A program made the translations under genes and the position numbers. A stretch of DNA of 64,000 nucleotides from contig JAANDG010000327.1 of the NCBI GenBank assembly GCA_036852015.1, forward strand, positions 1-64,000, given 5' to 3'. This document shows, in pieces, positions 47,143 through 57,896 of this stretch; position 1 is the stretch's first letter; every line of letters starts with the position of its first letter. This DNA is from Pelodera strongyloides. Lineage: Eukaryota > Nematoda > Chromadorea > Rhabditida > Rhabditidae. Below the pieces are notes generated by a model. The model did not search any database. It was not told the origin of the DNA and saw nothing but the letters and a program-made list of their open reading frames with translations.

Positions 47143-47258
47143 ACTGAGGAAATCAAACAATATTTTCATGGGCTTATCATGACGGCGCACCAATGTAAGC
47201 TGGCTTCCAAACGGCGCGATCACGGCGTGGAAAATGTAGCACGCCGCGTTTTCTCAGT
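47143..47258. repeat. Short inverted-repeat element, ACTGAGGAAA / TTTTCTCAGT ends
   Basis: The ends AACTGAGGAAA and TTTTCTCAGTT are inverted, with GGCGCACC, GGCGCGATC and ACGCCGCG inside. It is a member or relative of the GC-rich CACTGAGGAAACTTGGCC family and sits in a receptor intron, just upstream of the TM3 exon. Confidence 0.65.
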
Positions 47259-47722
47259 TACTAATCAGAAAAGTGAACAAAAGCACTGTTCTCGTTGTCT
47301 AACTGTCCGGGTTTGAAAATAAGAAAAGTAAATGATTTAGTGCGCTTCCGCTTTTGACGACGGAACTTAATTCCACCGTTACGCGGTTATGGCTAGCATT
47401 AGGTTATTAGGTAAAGTAGCGGTACAATACCTACCGCCGTAAAGGGTTCATAACACCACGCAACGTTCTGCCATCCCACTTTATAAAACATGCACCCCAT
47501 CGTTGTTGATGAGATATTGAAAAACGAGTGCGCAGCCATATTCAAATCGGTAAATATCATAATTGGATAAATAGTAAACGCGTAGAGGTAGCAATAGAGG
47601 TAAACTGATGTCTGTAACGGAGAGAAGTGCATTCATATACAATTGGAAATTAGCACCTTTGATGTTTTCCCGGGTCTACTTCAGCGCAGCAATTGGTACT
47701 CCGCTGCAAAACTGTTCAAGTG

Positions 47723-47903
47723 TTAAAGCGAAATACCGCCGGTTTTTAAAACGCACCGTGGATAAGTGAATTCTTAGGTTTTTATGTTAATTTTCTCGAA
47801 TTTAGCTCGATTATTTATTCTGATCTTTGTTCATTTGCATAAGATGCATACGAATGCTGGTCTGCTCAATGTGTTTCAAAATCCGGCCGGTATTTCGCTT
47901 TAA
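47723..47903. repeat. Palindromic MITE, AAAGCGAAATACCGG family
   Basis: TTAAAGCGAAATACCGCCGG at the left and CCGGCCGGTATTTCGCTTTAA at the right, with AATTTAGCTCGATTATTTATTCTGAT in the middle (given in part). Both ends intact; in a receptor intron. Confidence 0.85.
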
Positions 47904-48234
47904 GCGCGCATTACTGTAGCGGCGTCTCTTCGATCTTAAAGTGTTGTTATGAGTGGTTTCCCTATTATTTTTTTTCCGAAGTTATGGGTTGCAGGACAAC
48001 ACGTATACAACCGTAATTAAAAATAAAATAAATTCCACTCATGTTGCGTAGGTCGTTCATTACAAGTCACCCTCGCAAACTCACCTTATACGTTTTGTAA
48101 ATCTCCGGTTTAGTTCTATGCACGTATATTAGAAACGCTCCTGGTATGAGTGCCAAGACTTTGAAAGCAAAATCTCGTAAGGCTGCTTCATAATAGGTTG
48201 GGGAGTAGGTTGCTGTCTCAAATAAGTATTCCAT

Positions 48235-51200
48235 GTCGACAGCTGAAATTCTCAACAATGTAAGCTTTCAACTTCAACATCAAAATTGTTTAAGCGGTGT
48301 ACCAGGCGGTTTGTGAAGAGTATATTGAACAACTGCATTCCCATTTGTATGCAGATTGTGCGCATTTGAATATAATACATGGAAAAGTTAGTAGTCCGCG
48401 CACGTTTCACAACTGCATGATGTGAAGGAGAAAACACAAATAACGCTCAATCAAAATTCCAATTGTATCTAATATATGCTGTTCGTCAGTTATGGCTTAT
48501 GGGCTTTCATAAATGTACCAAGCAAGTACCCAGGGCCTATTATAGACTTATAGAAAGAAATTTGCTCCCCAGCCTAAACTTACAATTAGCAGACGCGGGC
48601 GTATGAATGGCATGAATGACTAACTCATTGAACTGTAAAGCTAAGGAAGTAAATGTAAATAACAACTCACGCCCTGAACTACCTATATATAGCGCTCATT
48701 ATTACGACAACATGCAATGGCCAAACTACGGCCCTACCGTATATGTAAGCTGCCCTTATATACTAGGCCCCCACTCATTATCCGACTAGCTACAATATCA
48801 AGTGTTTTAATCTAAGTAACGAGACGTGATCAGTTACACTACGGAGTGCTAGCGCACAGTAACAAGACCACCATAGGTCTATGCTAATGTCCATAAAATA
48901 AAATGATCCCAACTTTTTTGCCTACAAATTTTAAAGTGAACATTTTATATTCTCTTTATAATGAGGTAGTTTCTGGCTCTTTCCACTACGTGGGTGGTCC
49001 CTGCTACATTTTTATACAGTATTCCACTTCACGCAATGTTTTTTTTGGCGCTCAAACTATGAAATTTGAAGAAAAATACGAGGAACATGAACACCACACG
49101 CACTTTGAATACAATTTGTAACACGCATCTGGAAGTTTGGCCATATAATTGCAAGTTTAAAGGAAATCTACTTATACTTTTTATTCTTTTTAAGGGAATT
49201 TGTTCTTCTACGTAAAATTAACGTATTTCAAGCTTCAAATGAGTTATACAATTATAATCCTAGAATATACATTCATATACAATACATATACCATACCCAC
49301 GCTGAAGGGGTGAAATGGCCGAAATGGGGCATACAGTATACACTTACAGTAGGAACATAACGGGAGACCTACATAAATATAAAGTCGCATTCGAAACTGA
49401 ACATACATGGTCTTAACTTTTAACCAAAAGATTCGTAATATTTTTATCGTCAGAATGCAACGTCATAGTTTTCCTTTCCATACATGGGACGAATATGCAA
49501 ACTCGCAGCCAGCAACGCACTTTTTTAATTTTTATTTTGTATGAGAAATTCTTCAAACATTCAAGGATGGTTTTCAATACAGTGTTCAAATGTTTATGTC
49601 TTGTTCCGCAGAGTTCGAAGCATAGAGATAGAAGACGACTTAATCCAGTTGACAACATATTTTCATCAATTGTAAAATATAAACAAACAAATTATTTTCA
49701 ATAAAAATTGATGTAGTAAAGCGGTGCATTCGCATATAGTGGTTTGCAAATATGTGTGGAGTGTGGGCCCTACCGTACCGAGTACCAACATACGTATGAA
49801 ATGCACGTACCGTTTCGCTTTAAACTGGTCTCAATACACCAAACATACGTCAATATGGAATCAATGGAACGGCCGTAATTGACAAAAAGACACATCAAAC
49901 AGTAGAAATCACGCATCAATTCTGTTCAAACGTGTACATTACTGTTGATAACTATTCCCCTGAGTCTCGCTGTGCTCAGTACATAATTACTTCCCTAATA
50001 AAAACATCAGCATCACTCAAGATCAACTTCACAAATGAAACAATGTAGTCCTATATTGGTCCCTCGGGTAACACAATCGCAACAAATACACTCAGACTTC
50101 AGACTTCAGGCAACGCTGACGGCGATTTGGATTCGAATGAGAAGTTGCCTTGACATTTTAATGCATAAATAAAATAAAAAATCCTGTAACTTGCTCTGAA
50201 AGCGTCCACACTCCACTCCAAACACGAACACCTCGACTGGAACATCTATACCTTTATGTAACCTATTATATAAATGTGAACCAAACATGTATGTATGCCC
50301 ATATATAGGTCAAAAGATTACTCAATCATATTATTGATTTGATATACCAAAGTGTCCTAATAGTCAGGCCACTGAACCTTGGCGAGAAAACCACATTTCG
50401 CGTTTAGTTACCGTGACCACCCAACACGAAAATCCAATGAGTTTCACAAAATTACAGTTCCAGTTTCCACGTTATAGTTTCAGAGAAACGCTAACCTCAC
50501 CTCCAATAAGGTCAAAATGTAAACTATACGTTTCGATGTTTAACTCTTCCAGCAATGAGACAAAATCAAAAAAATGTTTACTAATAAATAAAAAGTATCA
50601 CAATAACAGCAGCTCACCAATAAGTGCCTACCAAACCATCTGTAAGTAACGAGATAGGATATGAAAGAACGAAAAATAATAGTCAAAAAATATGGAAGTA
50701 AGAAAGTTAATTGGGAACAAACGCTTGCAATACCGAATGAACTATGCGTACCAAGCTTCCGCAATTAAATCAACATCAATGAAAAGTTAAATACTTAGAA
50801 ATGAAGAGATAAGACAGGAAATAACACATAGGTTATGGCTATGACTATGCAGACCAACAATAAGATACAACATAGACTGGTACACATTCCCTAATTACCT
50901 CTTTGAAGTTACCTAGTGTTAAGAGAAAAAACATAAGCAAACCTCCCTAGCTCCCCCAGTTTGAACTGATTAATAAATTTAGGGAAAAATCGAGAAAATT
51001 ATGAACCCATTAAAGCGATATAACGGCCGGTTTTTGAATTTGTTTGAAGCGTATGATGTGATGGAGAACACGAGAGCTTGATTGTTGTATTTGTACGTAA
51101 ATTGTAAATAAATAATAGACTAAAATCGTGGTTCTTTGCATTCATGGCACACATTTCGGAAACCGGCCTTTATGTCGCTTTAAAATACATTTCATAGGCA

Positions 51201-51264
51201 AACTGTAAATTTCCAATCGAAGTAAATAAATAAAGGGGAATGACACTTGCGCTACTACTCACAT
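48235..51264. other. Three-kilobase spacer without genes
   Basis: AT-rich sequence with no ORF of coding character. A stretch around 49590-49700 and another around 55440-55480 share TTCCGCAGAGTTC and may be remnants of the same retroelement. A solo MITE end (CCGTTTCGCTTTAAA) is at about 49808-49825, and a diverged MITE at 51010-51184. Confidence 0.55.
51010..51184. repeat. Diverged palindromic MITE with AAAGCGATATAACGGCCGG ends
   Basis: TTAAAGCGATATAACGGCCGG on the left and GGCCTTTATGTCGCTTTAA on the right. Termini belong to the AAAGCGAAATACCGG family but the centre is different, with no CATTCTTATGCAGC block. A likely separate subfamily. Confidence 0.78.
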
Positions 51265-52138
51265 TTAAGCATGAAGCGATCGGGCGCCCTTCTTCACTCC
51301 GGCCTCCTTTCCACTCGGTTGATCTTTCTGCTTCAGATTATCCATAGCCTTCGACAAAACGGCGAAATACTGCGCGTGGAAGTTGTTCACCTCCTTAGAT
51401 TTCACCTGAACAAATGAGTGATTAGAAAGAATGCTACAGAAATGGTTTGAATTTGAAATTTGAATTCAAGGGAATTCGAGATATGAACGAGTGAAGCACG
51501 AATATTCAAACAACTTATTAGGCTCTTCTGAAGAATAGGCGGCCAGGTGTTTAGGCGGCCTTGCTTGAGCCTTTTCGGCGGCCTTAACGAACAGGCGGCC
51601 TTAGCAAAACAAATAGCAATTTGTAAGGCCGCCTAAAAATGCTAACGCTAAGGCCGCATATTCTTCACTAGAGCTGTTTATTAGTCATCAAAATTTAATA
51701 TTATGAGAATTCTCACATCAACAGAGTTTGCGAACTACAAGGACCGAGAAACAGATAAACTACAAGGAACACTGCGGCACCGGGCACACACGCACACCCA
51801 AGAAAACAGTTCCAAAACACCTACCGATGTGCTTATCTTCTTGGACCCAACCTTGGCTTTAAACAACACGAGAGATGGTTGTTCCATTTGCTGGTCCTTA
51901 CCCAATGGTTTCTTCCGTCCATCGTCTGAAATTCAAATGGAAGTAACTTACGCTCGTTACACAAAAAAAAGAGTATAAAAAATAACGCCATTCCCGTGTC
52001 CGGCAAAACTAAATAGGGAAATAATCACTCACAAGGCTTCATGGTAATGCTGATACTTTTTGATGCATCCTTTCTCTTGATCCCTTGGAAAAGTTGACGC
52101 AGTTCGGAAAGGAATTTTTCGTTGTCGAGCAAAGTCAT
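51265..52138 (-). CDS. Signal recognition particle 14 kDa subunit (SRP14)
   Basis: SRP14 binds SRP9 and the Alu domain of 7SL RNA and slows translation while ribosomes are brought to the ER. Three exons join in frame into 115 residues: 52033-52138, 51825-51925, 51265-51405. The fold's landmarks are present: N-terminal FLSELRQLFQ helix, SISITMKPYDGRKKP (codon split by intron 1), LVLFKAKVGSKKIST, then the conserved F-x-x-x-Y region (VNNFHAQYFAVLSKAM) and a basic tail (KKGARS). Length agrees with animal SRP14 without an Ala-rich extension. The ATG follows TTACAG by one base, consistent with trans-splicing. An inverted-repeat element occupies the second intron. Confidence 0.95.
51532..51668. repeat. 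Inverted-repeat element rich in GGCGGCC, in an SRP14 intron
   Basis: CTGAAGAATAGGCGGCC at the left pairs with GGCCGCATATTCTTCA at the right. Inside are further GGCGGCCTTAGC and GCTAAGGCCGC matches. No ORF. Confidence 0.8.
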
Positions 52139-52457
52139 CCTGTAACAAACAGAATACATTATGGAACCGTTGCTAAGGAGTGCAGAACAAAGGACACGCT
52201 TACTGCAACGCTGAACAAGTTTCGTCAAAACTGAGTGTGCTATAATAAACATGAAACAATAAATATAATATGAACTATGAGATGCATGCGTGCCGCGCGT
52301 GTCGAATTCCATATCACACAAATTTATCAAAAATGTGTGTAATTACGGTAGCACGTGCAAACACTACAGAATTATCGACTTAAGTACGGTAACTGTTCTG
52401 TGAAATTGTGTTTGGGCAATTTCTTTCGAATTTTGTCTCGATCTGTCCTCTGTCGTA

Positions 52458-52590
52458 GGCGCGGCTGACTTCGTTGGCGACGTTAAACGACTTACCGTAC
52501 TCACTACTCTATTTGGAGCAACTGTCGTGGGAGGACCGCTTTTTTGCCCATACATCTTTAACAATTAATTTTTCTCAGCTGTTTGCAGGC
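52458..52590. repeat. Inverted duplication, left arm (133 bases)
   Basis: This arm reads on the plus strand what 53612-53744 reads on the minus strand, with equal length and only about three differences by eye. It would encode GAADFVGDVKRLTV... ending in TAA after PYIFNN. It lies about 320 bases upstream of SRP14. Confidence 0.9.
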
Positions 52591-53235
52591 TACATAATGC
52601 AGTGGGTGCCTTTTTCTAAATAAGTGCACGTATTTGGGTAAAGAATGAATAATGGATGAATGAATAAAGACAAAGATAAGGGTCAAGAGCGAAGCTGGAG
52701 CGAATTATGGTGAAAATTGTGTTCAAGCTTTCCTGAATGAATTTGCTAGTTTATTCTTCCCACCGTGTTAAAAGTATTTTTGAACAAGTATACATGTTTT
52801 GAAATGGGCTACACGGAATTGCATTACTTCTGATGCCGTCTAAGGGTTGAACTATCGGGCTAAGCATCACTTGCTCCAAACACCTTTACGGAGGTGGATG
52901 AGCGTTTCGCCAAAAATGGACATAGTAATTGTAAGCTCGACAGCTCACCGTTAACGTAGTAAGAAACTGGATCTGTAGACACATCAAAGTACGCATATTT
53001 TCAGGATGAAAATTGTATACAACGATAACTTCGATTGAAGTGAAATGAAGTGGCTTAAGTCTATTGTGATGATCGTATGTCCGAATATAGTTGTATTCAT
53101 ATTTTTTATTGTTAGCACCATAGTTTTTAACACTATGATGGGCAAGCAAAATTTTTATGAAGGGGAAAGTTGTGCGGACGAGTGACATGTGATATATTCA
53201 CATACATGAAATATACAATACACACTCTTAATTTG

Positions 53236-53330
53236 CTAAATTTAAAGCTAACTAACGGTCAGTTTTTGAAATGCATCGTGGACACCTGTATTTTTGGGCA
53301 GCATATGCACACGAGCATAATTTATTCAAA
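53236..53330. repeat. Half-copy of the AAAGCG MITE family
   Basis: TTTAAAGCTAACTAACGGTC, then AGTTTTTGAAATGCATCGTGG (given in part) and GCAGCATATGCACACGAGC resemble the left half of the family. No right end. Confidence 0.55.
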
Positions 53331-53768
53331 AAAAAGCGTTTCATAAACGGGCCGCCTTTTCACTTTCGGTTCATTCGATGTTATAACAGAGCTTTTAGAT
53401 AATGGTAGCAAAGGTTGCACTGTGAAAATGATGTGCATATATTTTATACAATAATATTCTTGACTTCCTTCCTTCCTCCATAATATTTTCCATTTATATT
53501 CCTTTCTTTCTTCCCCTTCCTCCATAGAATAGTAATGGAAGAATAATATTCTTCCTTTCTTCTTATTCACACCATAAATTCCCCTTGCAAAACTACTGAA
53601 TGCTTTTTTTTGCCTGCAAACAGCTGAGAAAAAATAATTGTTAAAGATGTATGGGCAAAAAAGCGGTCCTCCCACGACAGTTGCTCCAAATAGTGTAGTG
53701 AGTACGGTAAGTCGTTTAACGTCGCCAACGAAGTCAGCCGCGCCTCTCTGTCGTCGTCGCGTCGTCAT
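53322..53768 (-). CDS. Small ORF with basic N-terminus and one membrane segment, uncertain
   Basis: A minus-strand frame starts MTTRRRQRGAADFVGDVKR and continues LTVLTTLFGATVVGGPLF, a plausible membrane helix, then CPYIFNN. The first 44 residues look like a small single-pass organelle protein. Beyond that the frame runs into low-complexity sequence and probably is not coding; in the sister arm at 52458-52590 a TAA follows PYIFNN directly. The start codon is only 100 bases from the divergent KXD1 start, so the two could share a promoter. I do not recognise the family. It may equally be a fragment carried by the duplication. Confidence 0.35.
   Translation of the reverse strand: MTTRRRQRGAADFVGDVKRLTVLTTLFGATVVGGPLFCPYIFNNYFFSAVCRQKKAFSSFARGIYGVNKKKGRILFFHYYSMEEGEERKEYKWKILWRKEGSQEYYCIKYMHIIFTVQPLLPLSKSSVITSNEPKVKRRPVYETLFFE
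53612..53744. repeat. Inverted duplication, right arm (133 bases)
   Basis: Second arm of the pair with 52458-52590, in opposite orientation, about 1.0 kb away. It contains the hydrophobic part of the small minus-strand ORF described next and lies about 125 bases from the KXD1 start. Confidence 0.9.
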
Positions 53769-53867
53769 GTTTTCTTTTGATTCTTGCTTGATTGACTTAC
53801 GTACCTTAGTTTAATTTAGATTTTCTTTGGTTCTTTGGTTTGACAATGATTTTTTTCATTTTAGTTA

Positions 53868-55814
53868 ATGCAGTCGGCGGCTGTATCCGGTTCAGGCGCA
53901 GGAAACGTATTCCGAGATGGATCTCAGGAATCGGACTTTGCCCCCGATCAACATTTGATTGACACCCTTCTGACACAAGTAGACAACGACACCGTGGACC
54001 TAATCATTGAGACACAAAAGGACAGGTATTATCTCTTATTTAAAAGGGCATGCTCGGGCACAAATGATGTCTTATCTGTTCATCGTCTCCGTGTAAATTG
54101 AATATAATTATTTTCTTTTTCCGTCCAGAACATTACAAGAAATTGATGGATTTGTAGCAGGTTAAATATTATTACTGGGAGCCCGAAATGCGGAGACTAA
54201 TGAAGATCGAATATGTTTAAAATTTTAGCTTGCGACGTTTTGAGAAGACCAATGAAATGTTGAGCAATTGCGCGCAACTTTCAGAAAAACGTCTGGAACG
54301 TTCACGGTTAGTTGTTTCATTTTTTTTAAGTACTGATTGTCTCCCTGTGTTATTATATATATGAATACTTTATTCAGTGTACACCGAAGTAAAGCGGAAG
54401 ACAAAAAAAAAACGACAATAATAATAATAATAATATAACAACAACAACAACAAATAACAATGAGAGTGACAAAGCGCATATAACAAGCGACAAAAACTAT
54501 GTACAACAAAAGAATGAAGGTACATGTGAATAACTAAGGGTGAATGTTCCTATCAATGCTAAACTTTGACTGCGCGCCGCGGAAGACCAATAGTTTCTCT
54601 CGTGTAATGTGCGTTGACAAGAGATAGGCGTAATAATAACCCACAACCCCGTGCAAGGGGCAGAACTACCAAGTTTTACCAAATCTAGTAGGTTAGGGTC
54701 AACATATTTAGTATAGTGAAAGGTCACGCTTCTGCTCTTTCTAAACTTTCTAAGCATAGAGGAGCGTAGTTCCATCCAGGCAAACAGAAGAAAGTCATAT
54801 GTCCTGTCCTTTTTGTATATGCTGCTAGAATGTTTGTACATAAAACTAGAACAGCCTTGCCCATATTTCGCCCTCGAGCGATCTAACATTCCTTATAAGC
54901 TGTCAGTATTACAGCAAGCTTCTCTACCGACAAGTTATATTACATGTCTGAAACATTGTGTTTTGATGGGATGCAGTTAGCCGCTATTAGAGGACGATAT
55001 CTCTTTTGTGAACCATTTTATGTGTTTACTATTTTTCTTATTGTTTCCCGTCTTTCAGAAAAGACATGGCCGCGCACAAGGATACGATAATTCAAATGAA
55101 GAACGATCTCGAGTTTATCTTTCGTCGAATTCGTCTGTTCAAGAATGCTTTGGCAACGAAACATCCGCAAATTTACAAACAAGGTTGGCCTTTTTGTGAT
55201 TTTGTTTAACGCGGTATAACAGCCGGTTACGGTTTTCGAAACGTTTTCTGAATAACCTCATGTGTGATCTATTCCTCTTGTGTTTGAAACGCGGCTTGGT
55301 TTACAATTAGAGCTCTGTACTATCAGACACGGAGTTCATTGTATGTGAGAGACATAAATAAATAAATCTTTTACGCTTCAAGAGCGTGCACCTTTATTCA
55401 AGAGGGTTCAAATTCAAAGGTTTTCTTATGACTGATGTTCCGCAGAGTTCCTGAGCGTAGGCGACGAGTGACGTCTATATTCATTGTTGGCGTAATTGCC
55501 ACCAGGCAGGAATGTATCTATAAAACTTCAGTATTAACTTTGTGATTTCGAGTACTCGTGCTCAACATACTTTACTGATGTTGTTGCATGTGATGGGTGC
55601 TGGGTTTTGGGCGAAATGACAATGTACTATTGTGTGCTTTATTAGAACCTTAGGGCAATTTGTTGGTTGATATGCATGGAACCCACCTTTGGCCAAATTA
55701 CAGTATTTTGTAAAATAAATTACGATAGTTATATATTTATTTTCAGTCGAATCCGAACTACAACAGGAAAAGACCGTGGGTGATAAAGAGGAAGATACTG
55801 GTGAAAAGTCATGA
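53868..55814 (+). CDS. KxDL motif-containing protein 1 (KXD1, BORC subunit)
   Basis: KXD1 belongs to the BORC complex, which recruits Arl8 to lysosomes and lysosome-related organelles and controls their position. Four exons join in frame into 142 residues: 53868-54025, 54229-54306, 55059-55183, 55747-55814. The diagnostic coiled-coil core is present: DLIIETQKDSLRRFEKTNEML followed by SNCAQLSEKRLER, then the KxDL motif itself as KNDL in MKNDLEFIFRRIRLFKNAL, followed by KHPQIY. The N-terminus is Ser/Gly-rich and the C-terminus acidic. A TTTTAG acceptor lies three bases before the ATG (trans-splicing). AATAAA at 55850-55855 is the likely poly(A) signal. Intron 2 carries a LINE fragment; intron 3 carries a diverged MITE-like sequence near 55204-55300. 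Confidence 0.94.
54352..54960 (-). mobile_element. Truncated LINE 3' fragment in a KXD1 intron
   Basis: The low-coordinate end shares its 3' region with the fragment at 40977-41870: TATATATATGAATACTTTAT, TTCAGTG, then CAAATAACAATGAGAGT, GCGCATATAACAAGCG and TGTGAATAACTAAGGGTGAATG. Upstream minus-strand frames (to about 54890) show LINE C-terminus-like composition but no intact motif. It is inserted antisense in the 752-base intron 2. Confidence 0.75.
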
Positions 55815-55849
55815 AATGTAAAATTTCGTCTCATATGTACATATCTGTA

Positions 55850-55855
55850 AATAAA
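55850..55855 (+). terminator. KXD1 polyadenylation signal
   Basis: AATAAA 36 bases after the TGA stop, followed by a T-rich stretch. Confidence 0.75.
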
Positions 55856-56799
55856 GGTATTCTGAATACTTTTTGTGTTTTTTTTTTGAAGTTAATGTTG
55901 GGAGCTGGGGGTTAATTATAAGTCTGCATTTAATCTTGGCTTTCTGTAAGGCTCTAGTCACATATGTGAATGAGTTTCATTGCTGAAGCTGAAGTTACAC
56001 TTACATGTTTGGAGAACTTGGAGATCTTCAATTTAGTTATGTTATGAAAGTGGTGTGCAGTGTAGCTTGGTGTCCATTGATGTTCGATTGTCTAGATAGT
56101 CAGGACCATTTTGTTCTGGGCCAAAGAGTGTTCGTTGAACTGTGTATTTTCAAACAAACCGTATTACTGTATGTCCCATTGTGTCGGAAAAAAGTCGGTT
56201 GGTTTTTACCCACTCAATACTGGGTGTATAACCAGTGCAGTTCTTGTACATGTCATTCGTAGGTGTTATGCTTAGTAAGAGTGCATACTTATTTGTATAT
56301 CTTTTTATGTTTATTTTCGTTTACAACTTTTATTTAAATAGAAAAACCCCACACCGGATGGTATTTCGCTTTAAAATAAATTATGGTTGTTTGGTTAGTG
56401 GGTTGTTTATGATGTCTTCACGGAACAGTTGTTTCCTCCTGGTCGAAAAAAGGCGAACACGTCACTTAGAAGATGATTTATCGGAATAATTCGGTGTGAC
56501 ACCTCCTTTGCAGAGGTGTTTGAGATGTCTAGATGGTTTACCTCGTCAGTCACATTTTATGCCGTGTTTTCTTTTTCAATTGTGTCGTTTTTTTAGTGTA
56601 GATTACTGTACAAATATAAACTTTTTCCTTGCTAACTGCTTGATGTTTCACAGAAATTGTATAAGCAGACATGAGCACATGAGCTTTCAGTGATGCTGTA
56701 TAAGTGAGGTTTTCTGTAGAAATGCACATTTGCGAAAAGGATGTAACTTACCACAGTAGCTAATTTCATGCCTATTCAAATGTGTGATATTCCTAGTAT

Positions 56800-56870
56800 G
56801 CAAAGTATGGATACTGTACTTCGTAATATGCTAATTATGGATACTGTACTTCGTAATATGCAAATTATGG
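56800..56870. repeat. 30-base tandem repeat, about 2.4 copies
   Basis: The unit GCAAAGTATGGATACTGTACT + TCGTAATAT (given in two parts) is repeated with small changes at 56800, 56830 and 56860. Confidence 0.85.
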
Positions 56871-57438
56871 ACACAGTGCCTGCGCGCTTTTAGTATGGAT
56901 CTAATTCTACACATAAATATACCTAACAATAAGCATAGCCTCCATTGTCTCAAAATAAAATGTAATATGATGTGAAGTAGTACAAGGTTTGATGTGTGTG
57001 TACGCCCCAGATAGAAAGTCAAATATATCTGTTCTATAACCATTTGCTCTCTTACCTTGTTATTCCTAGTTCTCTCCTTTCTTTACCCATGATATTTCTA
57101 TTTACATAAAAGCTTTTTGGCTGTGGTTTAGTGTTTGGGACTGACATGAAAGAAACCTTTAGCAAATATTACTGTCGTTAGAATTTTTATTTTACGGTAA
57201 ATCTACGGTAAGCCATTGTTTGTATGTTTATTTGGCCGAGAATATGTATACTTAAGTGATCGGTTTTACCAATTCTATTGATAAACCCTGATATCGAACA
57301 GTTTCTTCCTTGTGCATACTCATACTGTAAGTAGCAACGTATAAATTAGCAAACATTTTTTGGGCTGTACCCTAACCCTTACCTAAATCTATATTTGTTA
57401 GATTCAAACATGCTCTCTGGTACAAAGAGTTATTGCGG

Positions 57439-57896
57439 TTTTAAAGGGAGAGGCCCATGAGAAAAAAGTTGTCCTTAATTTACTTACACAGGATGTCCGG
57501 AATTTTAGAAATACTTCTGTGAAAACCTCATTTCTTTACACCTAGAACTCGCAAAATTATTCTCCGGCAAACAGTTCGGTCAGGTACCGTAGTCAGAATA
57601 AATTTTAGCGCTTTTAGGGCATCACAGTATTGGAAACGCCCTGTTAATATCATAGGAATGATGTTCATTCGTTTTAACATTACTTTGAAGAGAAAGGATG
57701 AAAGTGAACGTATATAAATATATAAACCGTAAAAACGTTCTGACTACGGTACCTGGCCGAACAGTTTGCCGGGGAATAACTCTCTGAGTTCTAGTTGTAA
57801 AGAAGTGCTGTTTTCACGTAAGTATTTCTAAAATTCCGAACATCCTGTGTAAGTAAATTAAGGGCAACTTTTTTCCTCATTGCCTCTCCCTTTAAA
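57439..57896. repeat. 458-base long-arm hairpin element, TTTAAAGGGAGAGGC ends
   Basis: Both ends read TTTAAAGGGAGAGGC inward. The arms pair for roughly 150 bases each (for example TTTACTTACACAGGATGT with ACATCCTGTGTAAGTAAA, CAGTTCGGTCAGGTACCGTAG with CTACGGTACCTGGCCGAAC) with scattered mismatches. A unique centre of about 130 bases separates them. No ORF. Confidence 0.9.

Larger units (their letters stand above)
45632..48234 (-). pseudogene. Serpentine (7TM) chemoreceptor, SRH/SRI-like, incomplete or broken
   Basis: Recognisable exons: 48085-48234 (SPTYYEAALRDFAF, TM1, then HRTKPEIYKTYK), 47435-47611 (TM2, FNISSTTMGC), 47052-47117 (VAAMNRFFQIV, like the ENRF motif of TM3), 46575-46696 (VSAYLLAFVIGAPGYND, TM4 and loop) and 45632-45748 (SPEDQRNLYLGLLAQSILPL, matching the TM6 pattern LQ-x-FF-x-AL-x-Q-x-x-IP of the Str superfamily). 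These are nematode chemosensory GPCRs of sensory neurons. The ATG follows a TTTCAG acceptor by 8 bases. Problems: phases do not join between 46575 and 45748 (a TM5 exon is missing), the donor at 47051 is weak, and no convincing TM7 exon with a stop is found. Two MITEs and one GC-rich element sit inside. It may be a pseudogene or a gene whose exons I failed to see. Confidence 0.65.

Noticed and set aside
49413..49704. Overlapping ORFs on both strands suggesting a gene
   Set aside because: No domain, no splice context; shares a short string with 55440-55480, so more likely old retroelement debris.
54130..54162. Small exon candidate (TLQEIDGFVA) in KXD1 intron 1
   Set aside because: Including it breaks the phase of the next exon; skipping it gives the exact spacing of the KXD1 family.
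56005..56489. Two overlapping ORFs of about 85 codons after KXD1
   Set aside because: Located beyond the poly(A) signal in T-rich DNA with no splice sites or recognisable domains.
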